Origin: Liquorilactobacillus vini DSM 20605
Lineage (GTDB): Bacteria; Bacillota; Bacilli; Lactobacillales; Lactobacillaceae
DNA length: 54,088 bases
Assembly: GCF_000255495.1 (NCBI RefSeq)
Contig: NZ_AHYZ01000080.1
Location: 1-54,088 of the forward strand
Direction: 5' to 3'
Shown piece after piece: positions 44,009 through 52,584 of this stretch. The notes beneath the pieces were generated by a model. That model was not told the origin of the DNA. It ran no database searches and was given only the letters and a program-made list of their open reading frames with translations. Both the position numbers and the translations under genes were made by a program. The stretch's first letter is position 1; each line of letters opens with the position of its first letter.

Positions 44009-45853
44009 ATGCCAGGAAGAGGTCCAGCTGCTCATATTGGTCGACAAGTTGACAAATCAGAAAACTTTTGGAAAACCACCTGGCGTCTATGCAGATATAT
44101 GGCGCCTTGGAAATGGCTTTTCCTAATGGTTTTGGTTTTTGCGATTGGTTCAACGATTTTTCAAATAATTACGCCTAAGATTTTAGGCCAAGCAACGACT
44201 ACAATTTTTAATGGCGTTTTAAAAGGCTATCGTGAAATTAAACTTGGTCAACATCTCACTAAATTCCCAATTAACTTTACCAAAATTGGTCAAATTTTGA
44301 TTTCTGTTGCGATTATGTACGCAATTTCTGCTGCGTTAGCCTTTTTCCAACAAATCATTATGGCAAATGTCTCACAAAAGATTGTTTATCGTCTGCGAGC
44401 TGATTTAAAGGCTAAACTTCAGCGCCTGCCAGTTAATTATTACGATTCACATTCTAACGGTGATATTATGTCACGGGCAGTCAATGATATGGATAATATT
44501 GCCGGAACTTTGCAGCAAAGTTTAGCCCAAATGGTAACCAGTGCTGTAACCTTTGTTGGCGTCTTAATCATGATGTTGACGATCAGTTGGCAACTAACAT
44601 TAATTGCCTGCGTAACCGTTCCACTTGGTTTGGTAGTTGTTGCGATCATCGCTCCTCAATCACAGCGATTTTTTGCCCGTCAGCAAAAAAGTCTTGGCTT
44701 GCTAAATGATCAAGTAGAGGAAAGTTTTTCTGGACATGCAATTGTTAAGACTTTCAATCGCGAACAGCCTAGTATCAAACGTTTCAAAAAGCAAAATGAC
44801 ATTTATTACCGAGCTTCTTGGAAAGCCCAGATGATTTCTGGTTTGATTATGCCGATGATGAATTTCGTTAAAAATTTTGGTTATGTCCTAGTAGCAATTG
44901 CTGGGGGAATCAAAGTTGCTCACCGACAAATTACGTTAGGAAACGTCCAAGCATTTTTGCAGTATGTCAATCAGTTTACCCAACCGATCACCCAACTAGC
45001 GAACTTAGCAAATACGATTCAAGCTGCTGTTGCCTCTGGGGAACGGATTTTCGAAATTCTTGATGAACCGGAAATGAAAGAAACCCAAGTAGCAATCAAC
45101 GACCAGCCTGCTAATGGCAGCAAAATCAAATTTGATCAAGTTGATTTTGGCTATTCTGCAGATAATATTTTGATCAAAAATATGAACTTGGACGTTAAAT
45201 CTGGTGAAAAAGTCGCTATCGTCGGTCCGACCGGCGCTGGCAAGACAACGATGATCAATCTGCTAGAACGCTTTTACGACATTAACAGTGGTTCTTTAAA
45301 ACTCAAAGGCCAAGACACTCGCAATTTAACGCGCGAAGAAGTTCGAAAACACTTTGCCATGGTTTTACAAGACACTTGGCTTTTCACTGGGACAATTTTC
45401 GATAATATTAAGTATGGCCGGGAGGATGCCAGTGAACAGGCTGTCTATCAAGCTGCTAAAGCTGCTCATGCCGATACTTTCATTCGCCAGCTGCCTGATG
45501 GTTACCAAACTGTTTTAAACGAAGATGCTTCTAATATTTCACAGGGACAACGGCAATTATTAACAATTGCCCGAGCATTTTTGGCCGATCCGGAAATTTT
45601 GATTTTGGATGAAGCTACCAGTTCTGTAGATACTCGAACTGAAATTTTGATTCAACAAGCTATGGACCGGCTTTTAAAGGGAAGAACCAGCTTTGTCGTT
45701 GCTCACCGCTTATCAACTGTCCGGGATGCTGATGAAATTTTAGTTATGAATCATGGCATGATCATTGAAACAGGTACCCATGATTCATTAATGAAGAAAA
45801 ATGGCTTTTATGCTGACTTGTATAATAGTCAGTTTGCCGCTCCAATCAATTAA
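44009..45853 (+). CDS. Heterodimeric ABC exporter subunit, intact ATP site (EfrB type)
   Basis: A 614-residue half-transporter that starts with the Gly/Pro-rich MPGRGPAAHIG tail typical of EfrB/YfiC proteins. It has six membrane helices and an ATPase domain with Walker A GPTGAGKTT, Walker B ILILDEATSSVD with the catalytic Glu, and switch His in VVAHRLSTV. The signature reads ISQGQRQL, with Gln replacing the second Ser/Gly position, as often seen on this side. GGGGGAG precedes the ATG. Probably exports drugs or amphipathic compounds; substrate unknown. Confidence 0.9.
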   Translation: MPGRGPAAHIGRQVDKSENFWKTTWRLCRYMAPWKWLFLMVLVFAIGSTIFQIITPKILGQATTTIFNGVLKGYREIKLGQHLTKFPINFTKIGQILISVAIMYAISAALAFFQQIIMANVSQKIVYRLRADLKAKLQRLPVNYYDSHSNGDIMSRAVNDMDNIAGTLQQSLAQMVTSAVTFVGVLIMMLTISWQLTLIACVTVPLGLVVVAIIAPQSQRFFARQQKSLGLLNDQVEESFSGHAIVKTFNREQPSIKRFKKQNDIYYRASWKAQMISGLIMPMMNFVKNFGYVLVAIAGGIKVAHRQITLGNVQAFLQYVNQFTQPITQLANLANTIQAAVASGERIFEILDEPEMKETQVAINDQPANGSKIKFDQVDFGYSADNILIKNMNLDVKSGEKVAIVGPTGAGKTTMINLLERFYDINSGSLKLKGQDTRNLTREEVRKHFAMVLQDTWLFTGTIFDNIKYGREDASEQAVYQAAKAAHADTFIRQLPDGYQTVLNEDASNISQGQRQLLTIARAFLADPEILILDEATSSVDTRTEILIQQAMDRLLKGRTSFVVAHRLSTVRDADEILVMNHGMIIETGTHDSLMKKNGFYADLYNSQFAAPIN

Positions 45854-45873
45854 CTTTAAATTTTGTTAAAATC

Positions 45874-45915
45874 AAAAAATCCTTTTCCAAAAATGAAACT
45901 GGAAAGGGATTTTTT
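45874..45915 (+). terminator. Terminator of the tetR-ABC operon
   Basis: Sixteen-base arms (AAAAAATCCTTTTCCA/TGGAAAGGGATTTTTT, one G-T pair) around a ten-base loop, ending in a T-run. Confidence 0.88.
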
Positions 45916-45961
45916 AGTTTCAGCTCTTAATTACTCAACTACTTTTTATTAAATTCTCCAT

Positions 45962-45990
45962 TTGAAATTTTCCTTTTTTTAAGTTATAAT
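45962..45990 (+). promoter_or_regulatory. Promoter of tRNA-Ala
   Basis: TTGAAA (45962-45967), 17-base spacer, TATAAT (45985-45990). The predicted start is only a few bases before the mature 5' end of the tRNA. Confidence 0.85.
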
Positions 45991-46001
45991 TTTATTGCAT
46001 T

Positions 46002-46074
46002 GGGTTATTAGCTCAGTTGGGAGAGCGCCTGCTTCGCATGTAGGAGGTCGCCGGTTCAAGTCCGGCATGATCCA
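46002..46074 (+). tRNA. tRNA-Ala, anticodon CGC
   Basis: A full cloverleaf can be folded. Acceptor arms are 46002-46008 and 46067-46073. They include the G3-U70 pair that identifies alanine tRNAs. The D-stem is GCTC/GAGC, anticodon stem CCTGC/GTAGG with loop TTCGCAT, and T-arm GCCGG-TTCAAGT-CCGGC. The anticodon is CGC, reading GCG. CCA is not encoded (the bases after A73 are TTA). It stands alone with its own promoter and terminator. GCG is normally also read by tRNA-Ala(UGC), so this is a supplementary isoacceptor. Confidence 0.93.
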
Positions 46075-46205
46075 TTAAATGAGTTTCAACTAATTGTAAA
46101 TGTGTTTAAATTCCCAGCATTATGAGATTTATGTATTATGTGGTGTTTAACTAATTTCAATAAATCGTAAAAAAAGAGAATCAAAAATCTTCTGGCAGTG
46201 AGTGG

Positions 46206-46234
46206 CTGTTACTCAATTGAGTAGCAGTTTTTTT
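46206..46234 (+). terminator. Terminator downstream of tRNA-Ala
   Basis: CTGTTACTC/GAGTAGCAG arms (one G-U) around AATT, followed by seven T. Confidence 0.75.
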
Positions 46235-46327
46235 AATTTAGTATTTTAAAATTGTAAAGGCGTTAACTAAGTAGAATTATTTCAAAAATATGGGTCACTT
46301 TTACGGTAGAACTTTTTTAATTGTAAA

Positions 46328-46361
46328 ATCAAGAAGTCCTCTATTCAGAGGACTTCTTGAT
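46328..46361 (-). terminator. Long perfect hairpin after the 46418 gene
   Basis: Perfect 15-base arms (ATCAAGAAGTCCTCT and its complement) around a four-base loop. On the minus strand it lies 57 bases past the stop codon and is followed by TTTTAC. It is likely a terminator with a short U-tract, or an RNA 3'-end stabiliser. Confidence 0.55.
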
Positions 46362-46417
46362 TCCAACAATATATAGTTTAATTTCATGCCTACTTGCTTC
46401 TTCAATTTAAACTTAAT

Positions 46418-46729
46418 TTATTCTTCCGGCGTCTTTTGATGTGCATCATTAGCAGCTTGCAAGTCATCCTGAATATCAGCAAATTTTACATCTGTTATTA
46501 AGTATGAATAATTAATATCCAGCTTTGATAGTTTGCCACTAAATGGTTGGCCATTCTGATGGTGAACCATAGCTAAGCTAAACTTTGGATCATAAGAAAC
46601 AACGATCACATGGCCTTGACCACTAACGGTGTTACTACCATCAAGTGCTAATTCTTCTGAGCCAATATAAGCACCAAAATCAGGTTGATCAGCAACTATT
46701 AACTTTATCTCTCGAATTATTTTACTCAT
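46418..46729 (-). CDS. Hypothetical protein, unrecognised
   Basis: A 103-residue acidic, soluble protein that I do not recognise. It begins MSKIIREIKLIVADQPDFGAYIG and has mixed hydrophobic and polar stretches that suggest an alpha/beta or all-beta fold (GQGHVIVVSYD, KLDINYSYLITDVKFAD), then a helical acidic tail ending KTPEE. No membrane segment, signal peptide or metal motif. GGGGAAC lies close (about three bases) before the ATG, a weak start. A hairpin just upstream may sit in the leader. It lies in an AT-rich, gene-poor stretch next to a tRNA, so it may be accessory. Confidence 0.6.
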   Translation of the reverse strand: MSKIIREIKLIVADQPDFGAYIGSEELALDGSNTVSGQGHVIVVSYDPKFSLAMVHHQNGQPFSGKLSKLDINYSYLITDVKFADIQDDLQAANDAHQKTPEE

Positions 46730-47323
46730 AAGTTCCCCACTAAGTTGACAAAAGCACTGCTTAAACAGTGCTTTCTAATTAAAACAGTTATACTAAATTG
46801 TTCCGACATTCTATCACAAAAAAACAAATCAAATTCTAACTCTTACCAGCACTATCCCTACCTCTATAGTGCTCTTACAGTTCCATGGCTGCGCCATCTT
46901 TGTAAAAGATCAGCAAATTTAACCCGATCTGCAAATTAAATAACGTTTAATATAGACATATTATACCACACTTATCTTGATAATAAAAATAAGCCCTGCA
47001 CAACGCAAAGCTTATCTGTCTGTTTTAATTATTGTTTCAATATGAAATTCTAATATAAGTTGCCAATATTTTCAAACTATTTAACTCTTAATTAGCAATT
47101 TTTTTCAAATTATTGCGTTTATTCAAATTTATTCAATTTGTCTACTAAACAAAACCTATAACCATTATTTAGTTTCAGATTAGCAGCATTATCGATCAAG
47201 ATTAAATTTAATTAGCTTTCAAAAATCACTTTAGCATTTTTAAAATTTTATTAACTAATCGATTGATTTTGACTCAAAGTGTTAAAATATTATCAAAATG
47301 AATTTTACGAAAGGAACTGGCAA
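46730..47323. other. AT-rich 594-base spacer with several small hairpins
   Basis: Contains AAAGCACTG/CAGTGCTTT (46751-46774), AGCACTAT/ATAGTGCT (about 46850-46874) and a near direct repeat GATCAGCAAATTTAA / GATCTGCAAATTAAA (46908 and 46924). No credible open frame: the plus-strand frame at 46745-46939 has no ribosome binding site. No known RNA family recognised. Confidence 0.4.
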
Positions 47324-47588
47324 ATGATATTTAAGAAAAAATCAACTTGATGGTATCTTAGAAGATCGCGGCTTAGCTAAGCTTAATAACAACGAGCTAT
47401 TTCAAGTCAAAAATATTCTAAGCGAACTTAATGATCAACAGTTACTCAAAAATAGCAAAAAAATTTTTTCTGGCAACTCGCCGACTGAAAAAGCCACTGC
47501 TAATTATTTAAGAGCAATCGTTGAACAAAATTGGGTAATCATGGCACAAAATGATCAAATCATCAAAGAATTAGCAACCAAAAAGTAA
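47324..47588 (+). pseudogene. Small hypothetical gene broken by one extra A
   Basis: AAAGGA and an ATG at 47324 start a frame that stops after eight codons. Removing one A from the six-A run at 47336-47341 instead gives a continuous 87-residue protein (start MIFKKNQLDGILEDRGLAKL, end IIKELATKK) with stop at 47586-47588. The downstream frame is open for more than 80 codons and has normal codon use, a polar helical composition and no membrane segment. I do not recognise a family. Either a true pseudogene, a sequencing error, or a slippage-controlled gene. Confidence 0.6.
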
Positions 47589-47676
47589 TTTTTTATTTAA
47601 GCCATTATTCCTCCCATTTTTTCTTAACGATTATATGGTATCATTATTGCTAATAACGTACAAAGGGTGACAATAC

Positions 47677-48021
47677 ATGAACAATTCTGATTCAAGAACA
47701 AAATACCTACAAAATTATTACTATGAGCTGATTCAGCAAAAAGAAACTCTTAAAAAATCGCTATCAAGGTTCTGGTTCCTATTTTTAATTGCCGTTATCT
47801 TGATCGTGTTTTACCCCTTTATCAGCAAGTTTCATCTTCTGTTGGATCTGCTTTTAGTGCTTCTCTTTGGTTTTGTTTTTGCTTTGGCTTTTTATCGATT
47901 AGTTGTTTTGAATAAAATTGATTTAAAGCTAACACAAATTGAAGCAGAATTTTATTCTTTGACAGATCAACATCTGGAAAAACCAGCATCGGCTCGCAAA
48001 AAGAACCAAGCAAAAAAATAA
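47677..48021 (+). CDS. Small membrane protein, two predicted helices
   Basis: A 114-residue protein not assigned to a family. It has a polar helical N-terminus (about 1-31), two membrane segments (about 32-49 and 53-75) and a coiled, Lys-rich C-terminal tail (LKLTQIEAEFYSL..., ending KKNQAKK). AAAGGGTG precedes the ATG by seven bases. A strong terminator follows. It lies between the broken small gene and pyruvate oxidase; no function can be inferred. Confidence 0.75.
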   Translation: MNNSDSRTKYLQNYYYELIQQKETLKKSLSRFWFLFLIAVILIVFYPFISKFHLLLDLLLVLLFGFVFALAFYRLVVLNKIDLKLTQIEAEFYSLTDQHLEKPASARKKNQAKK

Positions 48022-48039
48022 GCACTTAATTCATATTCC

Positions 48040-48066
48040 GCCAATCAATTTTTGATTGGCTTTTTT
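48040..48066 (+). terminator. Terminator of the small membrane protein gene
   Basis: CCAATCAA/TTGATTGG stem with a TTT loop, followed by six T. Confidence 0.88.
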
Positions 48067-48103
48067 ATTTTTATATTTGTTACAAAAAAAATCACAGAAA
48101 CTA

Positions 48104-48132
48104 TTGTATTTCTAAAAAATACGTGTTAAAGT
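48104..48132 (+). promoter_or_regulatory. Promoter of pyruvate oxidase
   Basis: TTGTAT (48104-48109), 17-base spacer, TAAAGT (48127-48132) preceded by TGT as an extended -10. No clear CcpA or Rex site was found by eye. Confidence 0.55.
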
Positions 48133-48182
48133 AACTGTTGTAATAAAAAAAGTAACATTAAATTTGAAATGGAGGATTTAAT

Positions 48183-49937
48183 ATGACAAAGATAAAAGCA
48201 GGCCAGGCATTAGCCAAAGTTCTAGTCGATTGGAAGATTGATCACCTTTATGGGATCACTGCTGATTCCATCAACAATACAGTTGATGGACTTTATCAAG
48301 AAAGAGAAAATCTTAAATATATTCAAGTTCGTCATGAAGAAATCGGAGCATTAGCCGCAGCTGCTGATGCTAAACTAACTGGAACAATCGGTGTTAGTTT
48401 TGGTTCAGCCGGCCCAGGAGCTGTTCATCTTCTAAATGGTCTTTACGACGCCAAGATGGATCATGTTCCTGTTTTAGCAATCGTCGGTCAATCAGCAACA
48501 GCGATAATGAATACCAACTTCTTCCAGGAAATGAATCAAGATCCGATTTTCGCCGATGTGGCAGAGTTCCACAAGCAGGTTACCAATGCTGAACAAATCC
48601 CTTATGTCGTCGATGAAGCTATCCGTTCAGCTTACGCAACTCATTCAGTTTCAGTTGTGATTATCCCTGACGACCTTTCAGGGCAAGAAATCGAATTTAA
48701 CAATTTTAAGACCGCTTCCATCAAAGCTATTAAACAAGCAATTGCTCCGAAAGCTGAGGATCTTCACGCAGTTGAACAAGCTTTGAAAGCTGCCAAGCAG
48801 CCGATTCTTTGGGTTGGTAAAGGCGCCTTCAATGCTCGTCAAGAAGTCGTCGCCGTTGCTGAAAAATTCAGTTTGCCAGTTTTATCAACTGCGCCGGCAA
48901 CTGGCGTGATGCCAACTGATCATCCAAGCTTCATGGGCTCTCGCGGTCGGTTAGGAACTAAACCAGCCTTTGAAGTCTCACAAGCTGCCGATCTGGTTCT
49001 CTTTGTTGGTACTAACTTCCCATTTGCCCGCTATTTGCCAGCAGATATTAAATTTGTCCAAGTCAACAACAATTTAGCTGATCTTGGCAAACAGCGTGAC
49101 GCTGATTTGACAGTTTTGTCAGATGCTAAACTTTTCTTGCAGGCTTTGCTCAAATTAGATTATAGTGTTGCTCCAACGCCATTTCTAAAAGCAGCCCAAG
49201 CTGATAAGCATAACTGGGACAAATGGCTGCAAGCTCTTGCTCAAGATGATCATGCTGGTTTACGGGCAGAAAGTGTGATGGCAGCAATTAAAAAAAATGC
49301 TGCCGCTGATGCCGTCTTTGGTTTAGATGTCGGGAATAATACCGAATGGGCCATTCGCCAGCTGCCATTAAATCAACAACAACGTTTCAGCATGTCAGCT
49401 TGGTACGGGACAATGGGCTTCGGATTACCTGCTGGTTTGGCTGGTAAATTAAGTTTTCCTGATAAGCAGAATTGGACCATTTCCGGTGACGGTGGCTTCG
49501 CAATGGTTATGCCTGACCTGTTAACTGAGGTCAAGTATCAATTGCCAGTCATTAATATCGTCTTAGAAAATCAAGTCTTTGGTTTTATTCAGCACGAAAA
49601 ATTATTGGCACATCAAGCACCTTATGGAATTGACTTGCAAGGTGCTGATTGGGCTAAAGCTGCTGAAGGTCTTGGTGCGATCGGTTTACGAGCAACCAAC
49701 TTAGCTGAATTAAAAACAGCAATGCAAAAAATTAATCAGTTACAAGCTGCCGACAATCGGTTGCCAATCGTTCTTGCTGCCAAAATTAAGAATGTTGACC
49801 CAATTGATACTAGCTTTGTTCCAGTTGAACGGGCAATTTTTGGTGATCAAATGGTCGATCAATATCGTCAGCAATATGCTATAGCCGAGGATCAACAACC
49901 AGCTTTCAGTCAATTATTAGCAAAATTTAACGCCTAG
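48183..49937 (+). CDS. pox: Pyruvate oxidase
   Basis: Thiamine diphosphate, FAD and Mg enzyme that turns pyruvate, phosphate and O2 into acetyl phosphate, CO2 and H2O2. The 584-residue product has the activating Glu region VRHEEIGALAAAADAKLTG, GSAGPGAVHLLNGLYDAKMDHVPVLAI, the FAD domain (about 190-330; FVGTNFPFARYLPADIKFVQV) and the thiamine motif GDGGFAMVMPDLLTEVKYQLPVINIVLEN. The end PAFSQLLAKFNA is shorter than that of the L. plantarum enzyme, which is about 600 residues. GGAGG precedes the ATG. It gives aerobic acetate/ATP and peroxide. Confidence 0.93.
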   Translation: MTKIKAGQALAKVLVDWKIDHLYGITADSINNTVDGLYQERENLKYIQVRHEEIGALAAAADAKLTGTIGVSFGSAGPGAVHLLNGLYDAKMDHVPVLAIVGQSATAIMNTNFFQEMNQDPIFADVAEFHKQVTNAEQIPYVVDEAIRSAYATHSVSVVIIPDDLSGQEIEFNNFKTASIKAIKQAIAPKAEDLHAVEQALKAAKQPILWVGKGAFNARQEVVAVAEKFSLPVLSTAPATGVMPTDHPSFMGSRGRLGTKPAFEVSQAADLVLFVGTNFPFARYLPADIKFVQVNNNLADLGKQRDADLTVLSDAKLFLQALLKLDYSVAPTPFLKAAQADKHNWDKWLQALAQDDHAGLRAESVMAAIKKNAAADAVFGLDVGNNTEWAIRQLPLNQQQRFSMSAWYGTMGFGLPAGLAGKLSFPDKQNWTISGDGGFAMVMPDLLTEVKYQLPVINIVLENQVFGFIQHEKLLAHQAPYGIDLQGADWAKAAEGLGAIGLRATNLAELKTAMQKINQLQAADNRLPIVLAAKIKNVDPIDTSFVPVERAIFGDQMVDQYRQQYAIAEDQQPAFSQLLAKFNA

Positions 49938-49946
49938 ATTTAATCA

Positions 49947-49987
49947 GCAAAAACAGCAGAACTGACAATCAGTTCTGCTGTTTTTGC
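49947..49987. terminator. 19-bp bidirectional terminator overlapping the yhaN-like stop
   Basis: Perfect 19-base arms around CAA. The right arm (49969-49987) includes the stop and last codons of the minus-strand ATPase gene, so the stem is partly coding. Confidence 0.9.
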
Positions 49988-52584
49988 CTGGGAATTCGAC
50001 TTGGATAACAGGTCAGATAAATCAACTGACGATGCTGACCAAGTTCTTGCAATAGTTTCAAGCCACCCTGTAGTTTTGCTTGATCAAGATTGACAAATGG
50101 ATCATCAAAAATAATCAATGGCTGTTGATTTGGATACATGGCATCAATCAATGCCATCCGCCGACAAATTCCAATCAGATCTTGGTAACCCTCACTTAAA
50201 AACTCGATTTCATGTCTGGTTCCCGCTTCTTTGGCAGTCATATTTAATTTTGAATCCAGTTGATATTCACGCTGATCATCGATTGCTAATAAAGCATGGT
50301 AATGATCAAAAGCTTGTTTCAGCGGCTGCATATAACGCGCTGAGAAATTATCTTTAGCTTTAGTTAAGTATTTATCAGTAGCTTTGACGATTTGATAACG
50401 CTTGGTTAATGTTTGCAGCTGAGCTTGCAATTGTTGCAGCTGATCTTCAAGCTGTTCCAGGCCTTCTAACTGTTGCTGTAGTTTTGTTTGCTGGTCCAAC
50501 AAATCTTTGAAATGTTCATTTTCATCATTAAGTTGCTGCTGGTTAGCCTCAAATAATTCATTTAATGCTGCTAAAGATCTAGTTTGACTAACTTTTGTTA
50601 AAAGCGGTTGTGAAGATCTATTTTTTTGCTGAAAATCTTTAAGCTGAACTATTTGCTGCTGTAATGTTTGTTCAAGTTCTTGAATTTTAAGAACACTATC
50701 TCGCAAAGTCTGCAAGTCAATTTCTTGTGGCAAAGCAGCTTGAGTTAAGAAAGTTTGTTGCTGATTTTGGAGAGTTTGCAGTTCTTGCTGAGCTGCTTTT
50801 AATTTAATTGCTTGCTGCTTTAATCTACGAGCATGCTGCCAGTTGAAGCTTAGCGCTTGCAGGCAAGTTGGAATTTCGGCTGGCTCAGCAGGTCTCAAGT
50901 GATAAATGTCTAAAAAGTCTTTGATTTCTTGAAGTAACTGCTGGTTTTGAAAAATTACGGGATCCTGTTGCAAAGTTTGCTCTCGCTGTAAGAGTTTTTG
51001 ATACTGTTGATATCTAACTTTAACTAATGGCAATTGCGTTGCAACTTCTGGCAACGGCCAATCAAACCGCAAGTACTGCAATTTTTTTTGCAAATTATCA
51101 GCGGCTCGTTGATTTAATTCCTGTAGTTGAACAAGTTGCGCTGACAAAGCATCAGTTTTCGGGTTGCCAGACTGTTTTGCTCGTTTTTTAACCTGCTGAC
51201 TAAACCAGAATCCTCCCAAAGCTGCCAGCAATAAAAAAATCATTCCCATCACCAATTGCTGATTAGCTAGGCCGATGAATGCAAGTAAAATATTCCCCAG
51301 GGCAATCCACAATCCCCAATTAGTTGGTATTAACTGAGCAGACTGTTGCGGCTGAGCTGCCAAGATTGCTTGGATCTTTTGAATTTGATCTAAGCTAGTT
51401 TGATACTGTTGCCAATTTTTTCCAACTTGCTGCAATTGATCAGTCGATAATTGATGCTGGGCAAAATACTGCTGATCAGTTTGTAATTGCTGTTGCTCTT
51501 GCTGAGAAAGTTGCTGCTGAGCAAGTTGTTGCTGCTGCTGTTGCCAAATTTGATACTTCTGTTGATGATCAGTTAGTTGCTTTTCTGTCAGCTCATGAGC
51601 AGTAAACAATTCTTGCCAAGTTCGATAATCCGCCGCTTCTTGAGTTGAAAACTGTAACTGGCTAACCACTTGCTGTAAGACTTTAAGCCGATCGTGCCTA
51701 GTCTGAAGTTGCTGAATATCAGTCAGTTTTGGCACTCCTGCCGGAAATTGTTGCTTGATTTCGGCTAACTGCTGTTTAGTATTTGCTAATTGATCGTTAA
51801 GAGCTTGATATTTATTTTGGATCAGCTGTTGATCTTTAAGCTGACTCGCTTGGTGAATTTCTAGTTGAATAGCAGCTTGTTTCATTTGCAATTGCTGTTG
51901 AGTGTCCTTTTCTTTTTTTAATTCATCACGAATAACCGCCGCTTGCTGCAGCAAAGTCGGTTTATTTGCTAAGCGCGACTTAATCTCAGCAGTCTGGTTC
52001 AGCAACTGGTTAATCTTGCCAGTCTTACGTTTGGGCGTTAAATGATTCAAAACTTGTTTTAAATTATCTTTAACAAGCTGATAACTGTTGAGATCTGCCT
52101 GTTCATCAGCTAGATTGCCGATCTTAGCACTGATTCCTGGAGTAACATTCGTTTGACAGTTCTGTTGAGCAATATACAAAGTACGGGTAAAAGATTCACG
52201 ATCAATTCCAAACAATTTTTCTCCCAACTGATTAGGAAAATCCGCTGATGGTAAATTGGTCAAAGCATCAACCAACGTCACCGTATCCTGACTTGGTTTG
52301 CTGCCAAAAGTTTTTTCCAGCCGATACTTTTTCCCTTGTTGCTCAAAAATTATTTGTCCACCATAAACGCCCTTTTGCCATGGAGCATAGCGTTTTCGTT
52401 CATTGTCAATTTTTTTTCGCTTATGTTCATTGATAAAACCATAAAACATCACTGTCAAAAAAGCTGTCAAAGTTGACTTGCCCCAGCCATTTTTCTCAAA
52501 AAAAACATTTAATCCCGGTTGAAAAGCTGCTTGAAAATCGTGCAAACGGCCAAAGTTTTCAATCTGGCAACTGATCAATCGCAT
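49969..52584 (-). CDS. YhaN-like SMC/Rad50-type ATPase with central membrane hairpin
   Basis: An 871-residue ATPase: N-terminal ABC half (ENFGRLHDFQAAFQPGLNVFFEKNGWGKSTLTAFL, P-loop about 31-38), Gln-rich coiled coils, two membrane helices in the middle (GLWIALGNILLAFIG and LVMGMIFLLLAALGGFWF), more coiled coil, and the C-terminal half with FLSEGYQDLIGICRRMALIDAMY and Walker B PLIIFDDPFVNLD. The central zinc hook of Rad50 is replaced by the membrane hairpin, as in Bacillus YhaN. Walker B ends DD rather than DE. It overlaps the nuclease gene by ten bases and surely forms a complex with it in DNA end processing. Confidence 0.85.
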   Translation of the reverse strand: MRLISCQIENFGRLHDFQAAFQPGLNVFFEKNGWGKSTLTAFLTVMFYGFINEHKRKKIDNERKRYAPWQKGVYGGQIIFEQQGKKYRLEKTFGSKPSQDTVTLVDALTNLPSADFPNQLGEKLFGIDRESFTRTLYIAQQNCQTNVTPGISAKIGNLADEQADLNSYQLVKDNLKQVLNHLTPKRKTGKINQLLNQTAEIKSRLANKPTLLQQAAVIRDELKKEKDTQQQLQMKQAAIQLEIHQASQLKDQQLIQNKYQALNDQLANTKQQLAEIKQQFPAGVPKLTDIQQLQTRHDRLKVLQQVVSQLQFSTQEAADYRTWQELFTAHELTEKQLTDHQQKYQIWQQQQQQLAQQQLSQQEQQQLQTDQQYFAQHQLSTDQLQQVGKNWQQYQTSLDQIQKIQAILAAQPQQSAQLIPTNWGLWIALGNILLAFIGLANQQLVMGMIFLLLAALGGFWFSQQVKKRAKQSGNPKTDALSAQLVQLQELNQRAADNLQKKLQYLRFDWPLPEVATQLPLVKVRYQQYQKLLQREQTLQQDPVIFQNQQLLQEIKDFLDIYHLRPAEPAEIPTCLQALSFNWQHARRLKQQAIKLKAAQQELQTLQNQQQTFLTQAALPQEIDLQTLRDSVLKIQELEQTLQQQIVQLKDFQQKNRSSQPLLTKVSQTRSLAALNELFEANQQQLNDENEHFKDLLDQQTKLQQQLEGLEQLEDQLQQLQAQLQTLTKRYQIVKATDKYLTKAKDNFSARYMQPLKQAFDHYHALLAIDDQREYQLDSKLNMTAKEAGTRHEIEFLSEGYQDLIGICRRMALIDAMYPNQQPLIIFDDPFVNLDQAKLQGGLKLLQELGQHRQLIYLTCYPSRIPRQKQQN

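Noticed and set aside
46745..46939. 64-codon plus-strand frame
   Set aside because: No ribosome binding site, composition is random-like, and it overlaps hairpins.
46075..47676. Prophage or integrative element attached at tRNA-Ala
   Set aside because: No integrase, no second copy of the tRNA end and no phage genes are visible. Kept only as a weak possibility in the findings.
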